DNA of 64,000 nucleotides from Stenocarpella maydis (lineage: Eukaryota; Ascomycota; Sordariomycetes; Diaporthales; Diaporthaceae): positions 126,250-190,249 of the forward strand of contig NQMI01000015.1 in the NCBI GenBank assembly GCA_002270565.1. The letters run 5' to 3'. Below are positions 11,449 through 23,275 of the stretch, piece by piece (position 1 is the first letter of the stretch; every line of letters starts with the position of its first letter). Position numbers and translations under genes: made by a program. The notes beneath the pieces were generated by a model, which worked only from the letters and a program-made list of their open reading frames with translations, did not search any database and was not told the origin of the DNA.

Positions 11449-13204
11449 TTAAATCCGACTGCGAGTAGCCCCTGGTTCTAGATATTGCTGCCAGTGATGC
11501 ATGCCTGCGATCCAATAGAAGGTCCCTCCAGGCTTTGCCAATGCATCCAGAGTGACCGCTTCCTTCCCAGATCGATCCCGGCCCTCAGCATGACCCAATT
11601 TACCCAGTGTTTCCTGAATAGACAATAGAATCGTACGAGTTGTTCGACCATTTGTCAACTCAAACCCTGCAATCGCTTCTATGGCTTCATTCCAATAGTC
11701 CAGCGCTCGTCCCCAATCAGCCCTGACATGACAGATCTTTGCCAGCACAACGGCAATGCGTAATTTTGTGAATTTCAAGAGATTTCCCCGTGATTGAACC
11801 TCGTCGCAGAGGTTTTTCGCCTCTTCATACTTTTCTCGTGCAAACAGAGCTTCCGCGAGACAGGCATCCAGTAATGATTTCCCGGAAAATGCCGGTCCTC
11901 GTGAATGTCTACCCTAACGTAAAAGCTCGTCCCGCAAGTAGTTTTCAGCAAGGTCGGGGTTCTCAAGCTCGCGTGACGTGTCAGCAATTTCACATATTAG
12001 GTCCCGGCGGTCTTCATCGAAATGCAGGTCCTGAATCTGCTCGACCATAGCATAAGCATGCCTGAGATGAGCGTCCGATTCCACAAACCTGCCCTGATAA
12101 CGCATGATTCTTCCAAGCATCGCACTCTTGCGGAATTGCACCACTTGTTCTATAGGCGAAGGTTTTTTATGGCTAAGGGGAAACCACTTTCACAGACACA
12201 CCTCAGCTTGGGTTAATTCTTCAACCTGAATGTGGTTGAGGGCCTGCTGGATTGCCAAATGCCCGGTAGCGGCATTTTCCTTCTTATTCTTCTCGCTCAT
12301 CCCCTTTTGATTGCGAGAAAAATCTAGAATCTGGACAGCCTCTTCTTGCTTGCGATCAAGTCGGTATAACACAGATTGCACTGATGCTAGGCAAGTGGAC
12401 AAGTGCCAGTCGCGTGGACTACTTATAGTAACTTTTGCTTGATTGACCGCTATACGCTTCTACGACATGGTTGGAAATCGGGCTGCTTCGAGGAGTGTGA
12501 GGCCAAGGCCGGCTCGTGTACTAAGGTTCAGCTTCTGGAAGCAGTCCTCATACATGGTTGCTGTATATTGGAGGTGCGGCAGGATTATCGAAACATCGAT
12601 ATTACTGAGTCTTATATCAGTAAAGGAGTTGATCAATAGTGACGCTAAAGACAAACCCGGGTTCAATGTATTTCCACGGAATGGCTCTGTAAGTGACGAT
12701 CAAAGCCTGACATTTCCAGAAGAGCGACTCCTCTGTGGAGAGATCTTGCCGGATTCGACCCGCGGCCTCATTGTCTAATCTGTAAGCCTGATCGAGCTTT
12801 TTCAGGGTGCTCCCTGACAGCTGGTCGAGGGCACAACTCAGTCCATCATTATCAGAGAGCAGCCGGGCGAGCTCTGGTGTGAGACCTGAAGAAACTGCGT
12901 CCGTCTCTTCAGTGCTGCCGTTCACAGCCCAACGGTTCCGGTGTGACCCTCCGCGGCAGAGGAAGTATTGTGTAAGATCGTGGGCCGGCGATAGGAATGA
13001 GATCAAGCGTGCTAGGATTTGAGCGTCCCTAGCTGGAACGAATGCCGGGCCAGCGCCACTGGTCTCTAACGAGGCACGCACTGCTTGAGGTTCCGAAATT
13101 GTTCTGGCCTCTAAAAGGCCTCGACTTTTTGAGGATAACTGTCTTGTATTAGGGGATCTCCAGTTGGAAATGAGATTTGGAGTCTCGTCGCAGAAGGAAT
13201 GCAT
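11449..13204 (-). pseudogene. TPR-like fungal protein, interrupted by an in-frame stop
   Basis: Several minus-strand frames line up as one multi-exon gene. It starts at the ATG at 13204 with an N-terminal part ending ALIVTYRAIPWKYIEPG, a segment I recall from fungal TPR-type proteins. Weak introns follow near 12655 and 12450, and a good GTGTGT...TATAG intron lies at about 12146-12200. The C-terminal half is helical and TPR-like (for example YQGRFVESDAHLRHAYAMV and DWGRALDYWNEAIEAI). In that half a TAG at 11914-11916 interrupts a frame that is otherwise open on both sides down to 11449. The repeat pattern continues directly after the stop. CAG to TAG is the change expected from RIP or C-to-T decay. 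The remaining alternatives are a sequencing error or an unseen very short intron. Function is unknown; similar modules occur in fungal STAND-type or regulatory proteins. Confidence 0.6.
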
Positions 13205-13904
13205 GGCTGTAACCCATTAGCTTTGTCCCAGATATATTAGTCTGGGATGAAAAACTAGGCCTCGGTGCGTACAAAGTATTGAAGCAACATTGGAGCAACC
13301 AATTAATAGGCTGGAAAACTTCTTAATCCGTACCTTAAGGATAATGTCCGGGGAAAGCACTGCAAGGGCTGATTGAACATCGCCTGATGATGCTCTCTCC
13401 CAGCTAACAATGGGTAAGCTATTTTAATTAAATGGCCGTTCTGCTGCCAAACAGACTTACACCGATATTGAGTCCAGCGTGTAGAAGAGTCCCGTGATCT
13501 GATCCAGGTTTGAATTCGCAGATGATGCTATGAGGTCCCGGAATACCCCTCTCCTTGGTGTTCAACTTCCCCTCTTTGGGCACATACAGAAAGAAGTACG
13601 AATGCCAAAGAGCCCAAGCCCCTGCAGGGGCCAGGGACCCCTGCGCCTTGGCGACGTTGTTTTGGGCGCGACGTCCATATGGTTCGCTATGCTGTGGCTC
13701 AAGACTCCTTTGAGCGATCGATCAGTAGCAGGTAGTCTAGGCGGGACTATGGGCCTCGCCTCCTGATGCGTGGGAGAAGCGTTCGCCTGTTGGCGGCATC
13801 TGCCCAGGTGTCTACAAGTTGCTGTTGGAGACGAGGTCAAGTACAATCGACCCATGTGGTCCCGACCAACTCCTGAATCACTTGAGCACCCAAGCTTACG
13901 GGAT
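13205..13904. other. Intergenic, no gene seen
   Basis: No supported gene. Overlapping frames at 13530-13855 on both strands are not convincing. It leads into the 32-base tandem repeat and the AT-rich island. Confidence 0.5.
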
Positions 13905-14018
13905 GATGGTGGGGGAAGGTGCCAAACTTGCGGGACGAAGGTGGGGGAAGGTGCCGAACTTGCGGGACGAAGGAGGGGGAAGGTGCCAAACTTGCGGGAC
14001 GAAGGTGGGGGAGGGCAT
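13905..14018. repeat. 32-base tandem repeat, about 3.5 copies
   Basis: A G-rich unit including GGTGCCAAACTTGCGGGAC recurs with an exact 32-base period (anchor bases at 13921, 13953 and 13985). There are only one or two substitutions per copy. The period is not a multiple of three, so the frames through it cycle and are not a conserved protein repeat. Confidence 0.9.
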
Positions 14019-14199
14019 GACAGCGGTTCTGCTCCGCTTTAAGCTAGTCCGCGGCGAGATCGGTTGAAGTTCACTCATCTCGGATGCGGCAGGTACTTTG
14101 GCCCCGGAGTAGAGAAATCCCAGGTAACATTGTCGCACCGGCTTCCGGCCGGGCCCCCCTTCCGGCTGCCCCACAACCGCATACAATACCCACCCTATA

Positions 14200-14610
14200 G
14201 AAAAACTCAAATATTTTAATAAGCAATTTTATTTCTCGGTACTAAAATCTGAATATATGTTAATTAGGTTACTAGAAAATAATTTTTAAGGATAAATAAA
14301 AACGTTGTTAATAAAAATAAATATATTAATTTAGATATAACCTTTTAAATATTTTTCAAACTCTTAAGTAACTATAATAATTTTAAGATTTATAATAGTA
14401 ATTAAGCATTATATAATAATTATTTATAAGGTATAATTAACTTATATATAAAGATCTATAAAAAAAATATAAAATTAACTTAAATAAGGCTTTTATTAAA
14501 TCAAGGTTAAGGCTGTGGCTATATTATATAATAAAAATGATTCTAGTAATTCCTGGTTACTAATTAACAAGGGCTTGATAATAGTTATGGCGGGTAATTA
14601 ATGTTGGGAT
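14200..14610. other. AT-rich island, probable RIP-degraded repeat
   Basis: An abrupt change to very AT-rich sequence dominated by TA, AAT and TTA words, with no coding frame. It ends as sharply as it begins, near 14600. This is typical of RIP-mutated transposon relics in Pezizomycotina. No element type can be recognised. Confidence 0.6.
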
Positions 14611-14881
14611 TAGTAGCACAGTGGGTGGGTGGGGCGGCTGGAAGGAGGGCTCGGCTGGAAGCCGGAGCGATGATGTTAGACCTTGGAGATCTGTTTGGCT
14701 CATCGGGATCAATCGGCATTGAGAGCGCGGTACTTGAGTCTCATGACCTGGATACTATGTAGATATATCACGGCGTGGGTTCCATGACTATATCTTGTTG
14801 ATATCGCACAGTGAAGTCTTCCCTTTGAATTGAAGCTTCATAATCCCAACCCCACCCCCCGGCCAACTCTCCACAACCACA

Positions 14882-16345
14882 ATGTGCCGACAATACCTCA
14901 AACAGCCTGCGGTCAAAGCCGCCCAGAAGTACGCACAGCCATCGCAGGTGCCAACCATCGTGTCTGGTGTCATCGCAGACATTAGGTCCAACGGCGATGC
15001 CGCCGTGCGCAAGTACTCGGAAAAGTTCGACAAATGGACCCCAGAATCCTTCAGGTTGAGCCAGGAGCAGATTGACAATATCATTTCCAAAGTACCGCAG
15101 CAGACACTCGATGACATCAAGGAGGTTCAGCAGAATGTGAGGAAGTTTGCAGAGCTCCAGAGAGCGTCCATCAAGGACTTCGAGGTGGAGACACAGCCTG
15201 GTGTCTTCTTGGGACAGAGGAATAACCCCATCCAGCGGATAGGCGCGTGAGTAGCATCCAGCCTAGCTCCCCGGTAATGCTGTGCGCGAAACTCTGACAG
15301 CCCACGTCCCATACAGCTACGTGCCTGGTGGCAGATATCCGTTGTTGGCATCTGCCCACATGACTGTGCTCACAGCAAAGGTCGCCGGCGTCCCGCACGT
15401 CGTCGGCTGCACTCCTCCGATCGCAGGCGAGATCCCCTCCGCCACCGTGGCTGCCCTTCACTACGCCGGCGCAGATGACATCTACATACTCGGTGGAGTT
15501 CAGGCAGTGGCGGCCATGGCCTGTGGCACGGAGACGATGGCCAAGGTGGACTTCATCGCAGGTCCCGGCAATGCCTTCGTGGCCGAGGCCAAGCGCCAGC
15601 TTTTCGGCGAAATCGGTATCGATCTTTTTGCTGGGCCGACAGAGATCCTGATTGTCGCCGACGACAGCGCAGACCCCTTCACATTAGCAACAGACCTGCT
15701 CTCCCAGGCTGAGCACGGCCCAGATTCACCTGCCGTTCTGGTCACGACCTCAGAAGAAGTGGGCCGCAAGGTGATAGAGAAGTGTGATGAGCTCCTCAAG
15801 ACACTAAGCACGGCTCCTATCGCGAGTGTCTCGTGGAGGGATTACGGCGAGGTTGTCTTGGCCAGGGACTTGGATGAAGCCTACGCAATCGCTGACACCT
15901 ACGCATATGAACACGTCCAGATTCTCACTCGGGAACCCCGCGAGGCACTCACCAAGATGCAGAACTATGGTGCTCTCTTCCTTGGTGAGAACACGTGCGT
16001 TTCGTACGGTGACAAGGTACGAAACCAAGAAACCCCCGTACAGCATATGCATAATAATATAAACCATCAATGATGAGCCCGCTCTAACAAACATGCCAAT
16101 TCTAGTGTATCGGCACGAACCATGTCCTCCCAACTCGGGGCGCAGCTCGCTACACTGGTGGTCTTTGGGTTGGCAAGTTCCTCAGGACCGTCACCTACCA
16201 GGAGGTCAGGAGCAACGAGTCGAGTGGTAAGCTCGGCCGCCTTTGTGGCCGGGCAGCTCGCGCCGAGCTTTTCGAGGGGCACGCGCGTTCGGGGGACTTG
16301 CGAGCCCACAAACACCTCGGGGACAAATTCGAGTGGATCCAGTGA
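14882..16345 (+). CDS. Histidinol-dehydrogenase-family NAD enzyme, stand-alone
   Basis: Three exons are read: 14882..15246, 15317..16016 and 16106..16345, giving 434 aa, the length of bacterial HisD. Family marks are YVPGGRYPLLASAHMT, the NAD site AGPGNAFVAEAKR, the metal-site segment SQAEHGPDS, the catalytic EH in YAYEHVQIL, the Asp in SYGDK, GTNHVLPT, and the C-terminal AHK. In fungi the biosynthetic activity is normally part of a trifunctional HIS4-type protein. A single-domain copy more likely oxidises another alcohol or amino alcohol, as HpsN (sulfopropanediol 3-dehydrogenase) does in bacteria. That substrate idea is inference. The retained metal and catalytic residues argue for an active enzyme. 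The short intron-poor structure and bacterial-like architecture are compatible with an old horizontal transfer. The nearest gene downstream is a broken RidA. Confidence 0.9.
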
Positions 16346-16804
16346 TGGTAGGGGTATTAGGCTACACGAGCATGATAAATGGCATCTGTAGAATTCCTAT
16401 TTACAGTACTCATAGGCCTCTTCTCTGAGTACCTCAGCTGGACCTTTTGGTGCACATGTCATGGTACTGCCAGTATGTTTGCGCAGCATCTGTTCAGGCG
16501 TTGTTCTGTTCACAGCAACATGATAGGCTTTGCAACAATTTGATAGTAAACAACTATTGCCAAGCTATTGTATCTTGGAGTTAACTCTGTCCTACTTACC
16601 GCATGCTTACTTAGATACCTAGGTAGTCAGATGTCCTTCCCATCCACCTGGGACCGTCGGCGAGGATCAACCTACATCAAGATAGGCTTTACCCTGTAAC
16701 AGCGATCACCAGGTCCCATTGATGTAAGCCGGTATAAGTAATAGCGGCGGCAGGCAAGATGAACGAACCTCTGAGGTTTGATCCCCCCCCCCCCCACACT
16801 CCCC

Positions 16805-16839
<35 letters not shown>

Positions 16840-17348
16840 CATTATTATTATCATTATTATTATTATTATTATGATTATTATTATTATTATTGTTGTTGTT
16901 ATTGTTGTTGTTGTAGATGTTGTTGTTAGGGCAACAAATTTACGAACGGGAATGTGGGAGGAAAGGAGAAGATTGGGGACGGGAATATTGGGGGCGGAAA
17001 AGTAGGCAGGCGGATGGCGGACGAGGCGAAAGGCTATGGGCACAGCCTTTATCCTTTGCCTTACCTCAGGGAGAGAGTGATTTCCAAGGTTGGGATAGGC
17101 AAAGCAGAAGTTCACCGCCACCCATGCTGTCAAATGGCCTACCTAGGTATGTAGTTAAGCATAGAGGGGCTCCCATAATGGTTGGCAGTTACCACTGGAT
17201 AGGCTCTTAATTGCGGTTTTCTATATATTGTAACTAAAGGACTGCTCTACTTTGTGCGGATAGTACGATGCCGTTTTCTTGCCTATAAAATCCACTTTCG
17301 CTAACAAACTATTAGCAGATGGGGGATTCTTTATGAGTTCCAGACAGA
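16346..17348. other. Intergenic with microsatellite
   Basis: Contains a poly-C run at 16783-16795 and a long ATT repeat. Frames crossing the ATT repeat translate to poly-isoleucine and are artefacts. No gene is supported. Confidence 0.6.
16783..16928. repeat. Poly-C followed by (ATT)n/(GTT)n microsatellite
   Basis: Thirteen C residues are followed by roughly thirty ATT units with occasional C or G interruptions. The tract then shifts to GTT units near 16891-16928. Confidence 0.95.
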
Positions 17349-17854
17349 TTATATAAGTGCACATTTCACCTTCACTACGGGCCAGAAAACCAACACTTGA
17401 TAATATGACAACAAAATTAGTCGTCCAAACTTTGCTAAGTTATCTCTAGCTAGAATATGAGCCTCGACTTGTATCTTAACAAACTTCCCCTCGACACACA
17501 ACGCGTTGGCCCCGATAAACATCCAAGTTGGCTTGTGTAACGGATACATTTACTTCCACGCCCCCATCAAGGTTGGTTCGTCCTTGACATCTTTCAGAAA
17601 ACAGTGGACCTTGTGGGCCGAGAGTAAGCCATTGTGCGCCCCAGCTGCCTTGAGGGCGCGATCGCAGTTGTCGAAGCTCGCCTTGATTTGGGCACGCGGC
17701 GAAGACATCACAACTTCCCCCTCCAGGCCCACACCAGGCTGGCCGGCAGTAATGACAAGCGCAGCGTTTCGGGGAAGCACCACTGCGTGGCTGTATCCAC
17801 AGCCCTCGTAGTACTGCCCAGCAGATTGTCGGGTTGGAAGTAGGCTGCCATCAT
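17349..17854 (-). pseudogene. Decayed RidA/YjgF-family gene
   Basis: The minus strand codes a RidA-like protein in pieces. A start at 17854 or 17851 gives MAAYFQPDN, matching the usual N-terminus. The conserved GYSHAVVLPR and the central part, down to DEPTLMGAWK, lie in a different frame (from about 17820). The same frame then hits TAA at 17550-17552 and resumes at once as MYPLHKPTWMFIGA and FVKIQVEAHI, the conserved RidA C-terminal half. So one probable frameshift and one nonsense codon break it. CAA to TAA would fit RIP-type decay. RidA proteins hydrolyse reactive enamine/imine intermediates, and fungal paralogues are often metabolic accessory enzymes. Both breaks make an active product unlikely. 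An intron near the N-terminus could be an alternative to the frameshift. Confidence 0.72.
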
Positions 17855-19923
17855 GAAAACCAGACAGAAATCTTGGCCGTGGTCTGTTGACGTTGAGGAT
17901 GCTATAAGATGCGGAATGATGTTATGGGGTGCTGTGGGTTGTTTTAGGATGTTGTGCGTGATGGTTATACGTCATGCAGCATGTTGTTTATCAATCTGAA
18001 GACGTCGTGGATACTCGCTTGCAACTTCTACTTCCATAACTTTCAATCAAGTGTGGGGCGGAGTCAGTTCGTAGTTGGATGGCTTTTATTGTCTTTGGCC
18101 GGTACTATGGCCTGAAACAGTCTAAAATCTAGCCCAACAGCTGCCTATAGCCATGCACATGAAGAAGATAAGGGTTCTTCCAGGTAGACGCCACCAGTAA
18201 GCCTCCGTGGTCTCGATATAGCCTACCATTTCAGATAGCTGCGAGTCCAACATTACGGAAGTCGAATACGTAATATTCCGCAAACGAATTCATCCCAGCA
18301 TGGTTTATAATAAGTTAGCAAACTTCGTAGGATGCGCCCCAACGTCTCCCAAGCAGCGGCACCAACTCATTTCTTTCCCAAGTGACATCATATTAGTTGC
18401 TCGTGGCTTTAACTTTAACTAATCTAAACGTGTTCTTCAACTTTAGAGAAAGGAACATACCCCCCCTCCCCCTGGTAGGCTGGGATGAGTGTACCGCCAC
18501 ATGTGCAGTGAGGCTAATTGGACGGCACACGGTGTGAACAATTCTCTCTGCAGACGTTAGCGGTAACATAGCGAGTATATCCGGTCAAAGAATACTGACA
18601 TACGCAGGGCAACAGTGGAACAGTGTTCGACCTTTGGGGTTCCCTTATAACACTGCCCAGAAGCTTCATTCAGAAGAAGTCATCTCGCCCAATGTCTGTG
18701 CTTGTTAAATTATTCTTCCTGTGCACAATTGTCAAGTAGATCATGATGGGCTCTGCAATGCTAGCGCCGTCAACCTTAGAAGTGGGAAGGCTTGATGACA
18801 AACAAAAGAGTCTTCACAAACTAGCTGAGAAGCAATCGCCGCGACAGTCCTTAAAAGCTGCACTCATGATGTTCTCCCGAACACAGAGGTCGCAGCTTTG
18901 TTTCTAGCCACTGGCCCCAGGTTACATGAGAACCGTCTACACATGTAGTGAAGCTGCCAAGCGGTGTCAGGATGTTGGATGGCGCCAGGCAGTGGTACGA
19001 AGGCCAAGAGAATTCGCTGGTGCGAAGAAGCGCGGGCCACTGCAAGGACTTTGTTTCAAATAGGCTACTCCGCAATGCGCATCGCCTCGCGGGACGAGGG
19101 AGCGGGTAACTACCTGGTCCGGAGTAGATCAATTCCATACCAGCCAAGTGTTATACGGCAGCGTCAAACGGGAACTAAGCCAAACACCCGCACAACCGTT
19201 TCCCGCCAAAAAAGCTCCATTCCAGATCCATATTGCTTGATTATCGAAAGACAACTAAAATAAACCAAATAGGCTTGAGAATAATATAGATTGTTTGTTT
19301 ACAAGGGGAGTAATTTCTGTATTCTTGTGATAAGCTTAGGCGGCTTGTCAAGGCAGACCCACTGGCATCGGTATGGATATCCTATGTTGTAGTTCAATCT
19401 GCGGCGTCTTATTGCCGACGTTGCGCGCCGAATGGCGCCTTAAAACGACCGAGTGGCCCCTTAAAAAGAACCGTTATATGCCATGTGGGTTCATGAGAAA
19501 GCAAACAACGAATGATGCATGTTCGGCGAGCAAGCGTGGCAGCTAATTGGCAAACACTAAACTGTGTAAGTCTTGCGATGATTACTTGATCAGGCAAGAT
19601 CGGCGAGAAAACAACGGCGGAACTGGGTCTCGGGCTCGCGGCTGTCGCCCTTGGGTTAGAGGGCCGGAATCCACAGCGGCACTGGGCGCCCATATCTGGA
19701 ACCGTTAAACCGGGGTGATGGCTCGGATTCCCCGCACCCAGGCCTAATAGTGTAGTAACCGCGAGTCTCGTTAGGGGCTGTGGGACGGCTATATAATGGA
19801 TAATTCAGACGACTTCACGTGCAACATGGCTGGCCCGCGAACCATGACAACACCTGCTCATTCCACTGTGAACCCAACCGAGGACGCGACTACAGACATT
19901 ATCCAACAACAAGACACGCAATC
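17855..19923. other. Gene desert
   Basis: Two kilobases without a supported gene. Frames at 18851-19263 and 19409-19693 on both strands are short and unconvincing. The 2OG oxygenase promoter should lie near 19700-19920. Confidence 0.55.
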
Positions 19924-21130
19924 ATGGCAACGAACGGAGCACAGGCCAACGGCACGCTGTTCACCCCCGACAAGTACCCGCCATTCCCCAAGGACGTCCC
20001 GAGCGTGAAGCTTGAGACGTTCTCGCTCGCCCAGCTGGAGAAGGGCGACAGGGCACTGGAGGATAAGCTCTTCGAGACATGCAAAGAACGGGGCTTCTTT
20101 TATCTCGACCTGAACGGGAGCTCGGCCGATTCCATGGGCCAGGACAGTGACGACATTGCCAGGCTGGCCGAGAAGGCGTTCAAGCTGCCAGAGGAGGTGA
20201 AGGAGCGATACGCCGTCTACAAGGACAACATCTTCGGGTGAGTCGGAGACACCACTTGCACAGCTCCCACCCCCCCCACAGACCCGCACCACCACCCGAG
20301 CGCAGCGCAGCAGGCCTGACCTGACGACGGGCCCCAGCTTCAAGAGGGTGGGGGCCACAAAGACCGACGCCCAGGGCACCCCGGACACGGCGGGCTTCCT
20401 GAACATCGCAAAGGACCGCATCCTCGACAACACGGACCGGTGGGAGTACCCGCAGCTCGTCCTGGACCACAAGCCCCTGCTCGCGCGCTTCATGCGCGGC
20501 GCGCACGGCACGGGGCTCAAGGTCCTGTCCGTCCTGGCCGAGCGCCTGGGCCTGCCCAGCGACGGCTTCGACGGCTTCCACCGCCTGGGTGAGGAGTCGG
20601 GCGACCACGTGCGCATGACCCACGGCCCGCCGCGCAAGACGGCGGACCTGCCCGAGATCCAGACGCCGGGCCACACAGACTTTGGGACCATCACCATCCT
20701 GTTCAACTGGCTCGGCGGCCTGCAGGTGTGGTCGGACCCGTCGAGGGGCTACTTCGGCAACGTCGTCGACCCGGAGAGCACGGCCGGCCCCGGGGGCAGC
20801 GAGGAGGGCGAGGCGCCGAGGTGGCTGTGGGTGCAGCCCCCGCCGCCGAACCACGCCATTGTCAACCTGGGGGATGCGGCGGTCAAGTGGACGGGCGGGG
20901 TGCTCTGCTCCGGGAGGCACCGTGTGGTGCCCGCCCCGGGCGAGCAGGGCAAGTTTGACAGGTACAGTATTGTCTACTTTGTCAGGCCCGAGGACAAGGC
21001 CGTCCTCAAGAGGCTGGAGGCGCCGGGGATCCCCAAGCTGGAGCCCGGCGAGAAGGAGGAGGAATACACGGGCAAGGGATGGATCCTGAAGCAGGCCCAG
21101 GGCCTGGGGCTGAAGTTGGCTCTCAACTAG
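19924..21130 (+). CDS. 2-oxoglutarate/Fe(II)-dependent oxygenase (isopenicillin-N-synthase-like)
   Basis: Two exons are read, 19924..20237 and 20338..21130, giving 368 aa. The N-terminal DIOX_N domain has TCKERGFFYLDLNG. The C-terminal 2OG-FeII_Oxy domain has the iron triad in GHTDFGTITILF (His217, Asp219) and SGRHRVV (His299). RYS (Arg313 and Ser315) is the 2-oxoglutarate carboxylate clamp. All cofactor ligands are present, so an active enzyme is expected. Substrates in this family range from flavonoids and gibberellins to polyketides and alkaloids, and none can be chosen here. The ATG at 19924 is preferred over the upstream open frame from 19819 because the domain starts properly there. The third-position GC is high. 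It is distant from the polyketide cluster, so a tropolone-type ring expansion role is not supported. Confidence 0.9.
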
Positions 21131-23275
21131 GGCGGATTGTGGCTTTGTGACGCGGGGTGCCAAACGTTTGAACACAGCATATGGCCAATGATGAGATTTG
21201 GCTCGGGACAGCCATTCAAATCAGTTCTGCAATTACAGCCATGATCGGAGGTTCAATCAATCGGAATGGTGATTCACTTCGGTGAAGTCTCCTAGTGGAG
21301 TTCCAATCCATATTTAGCCCGCCATAGAGCTAAAGAGTGACAGGGGCAAACAAAGGGACTGTAGGTGGGTGGATGCTTTGCCGTGTCGACTGTCCCACCG
21401 TGTTGGGAAACAAAATGAACAAAACTTTCTTTCCCATCGTCATGCTCGTATATCGTGGCTGGCAATGTTGTCGTGTTTTCCATGAGATAGCTCTATGTTT
21501 GGTTGTTATCTTCCTAGAAATTAAAACAAATTATGTACTGGGATCAGGAATCTGAGTGAAGTCTGAAATGGTCAGATGTACAGGGATGCTGAATATGGTA
21601 ACAATGTGGCCTCTCATCAGGAATATCTGCACATGTGGTTGACAACATTGAAGGCCGAGAAGCGACTGAGGAGCCTGAGGTCCATCACTTTCAGGCACTG
21701 TCGGATATTACGTGTTCCTATTTGGTCCGTATTTAGCAATAGCCACCCACATAGGATATCACTAACTTCAGAGCTGGAGCTGTTGTTGTCGGGGTTCGCC
21801 GTAGGGGAATGATCACGTGCCTGGGACGTTCCGTTCAAGCTTACGCTACTCTTCTTTTATCTGTTCATAATAATGCCTACTATCACGGCCTCCAGGACAG
21901 TCTCTAATCTGATACCTCCAATGGATGATTTCGAGTGAAATAACCTCTTGTGAGGCAGCTCTCTGCAGAACGGCCTCCCTTGTCCAGCGGGGGAGCTTGA
22001 CGGGTACCATTTACCGCCCTGCCAGCAGGCTTTTTGTGGCACAACTCACCGTAGCAGGGGTGGTTCCGGGGTAGTCATCGACTAATACGGATACACCTCG
22101 GGGACCCCAAACATTAAATGTGGACTTCTCCACCGAAAGTCACCTTTGCTAACAAGTCGGGCAAAATATAACCTGGTGGGTCCAAAATCGCCAGTAGAAA
22201 ATGTACAACAATGTTTAATGTTTCGGATACCTGAGGAGATATGTATGTATCCCTGCGAATCTACCCTGGCACCGCATTCCCGGCGGGTGGCGGCGGTTCG
22301 GACGCAGAGTTGGGCTTCCCGGCAAGAGGCAAGGATGTCGGAGCGATGGGGAAGCTTAATAGATGAGAGTGGCCCGGCTCGGCAAAGCCAATCCGCCAGC
22401 GCACGGGAAGCCATGCCGCGAACGACCCGATCGTGAACTCGGTCGGATGCTTGCAAATGTCGGAAGAGGCTTGTTTACATGGTACACGATGATATATACG
22501 CGGGACTCAGGGACTAGAGGCCTCTCTGCCACCCCCTCCCCCCCCAAACCGGCCCCGTAAGAGCTCAATCAAGTACCTGTACTTCACATTGCCGCCCAGC
22601 CACGCCCGTATGCCGTCGGTGACGATGAGCCAACCACGATATGGCTCCAATCACGGCGGGTCTGCCAGCTGGCATACCCAAGGGCCCTGACTCGGGGACA
22701 GCACACCACAGCCTCATGCGAGTGTCACCCGACCTCATCCGAACCGACAGTTTTTGTTTTGGTTGCAAGGAAGCTCTAGAGAAACTTTGCAGAGATCACC
22801 ACCCGCACACTCAATCTCCATCGTTCCCGTCCGCCGGCCGCAGCAGGGGAACACAGTCAGACAGACAGACAGACGGACAGACAGAATCTCGATCAACGCC
22901 TTCCGCCCACAATCCGCCCCCGATATCCATCCGCCCTGCCGTGGTTCCTTGCCCCGGAAAATTGGTCCGCCTCTTTGCCCAAGACAACCAATACCGGTAT
23001 TACATACAGACTAGTAACGTCCTGATCTTATCTTGACTCTCCCCCACGTCCCTTTGAAAATCACCATCGCAAGAGGGAAAAATAAGGCCTCCGCCAAGAA
23101 AGAAGAAAAAAAAACAAAGGCAAAATAAAAAAAATCAATAAATAATAAACCGCCCCCACCGTATCATGCCCCGCGTCCCGAGCGGCGGCCCGAAGCGCCA
23201 TCCGACGACAACCACCACCAGCACCAGCGCCATGCCGGGGCGGCCCTCTACTCGGCCGCTCACCAGCCCTGAATC
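21131..23275. other. Intergenic, no gene seen
   Basis: Two kilobases with no supported gene. A GACA/GACG microsatellite at about 22856-22885 and purine-rich tracts at 23080-23150 lie in front of the PTH11-like gene and are probably its leader. Confidence 0.55.
22856..22885. repeat. (CAGA)n microsatellite
   Basis: About seven tetranucleotide units with one A-to-G change, in non-coding sequence upstream of a PTH11-like gene. Confidence 0.85.

Noticed and set aside
16672..17133. Isoleucine-rich frame
   Set aside because: Translation of the ATT microsatellite, not a protein.
19924..21130. TropC-type tropolone dioxygenase
   Set aside because: It is a 2OG/Fe(II) enzyme but lies about 26 kb from the polyketide cluster, with unrelated genes between. 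The family alone does not point to ring expansion.
20180..21175. 331-codon minus-strand frame
   Set aside because: Shadow of the 2OG oxygenase on the other strand; sequence is Arg/Val/Gly-rich without motif.
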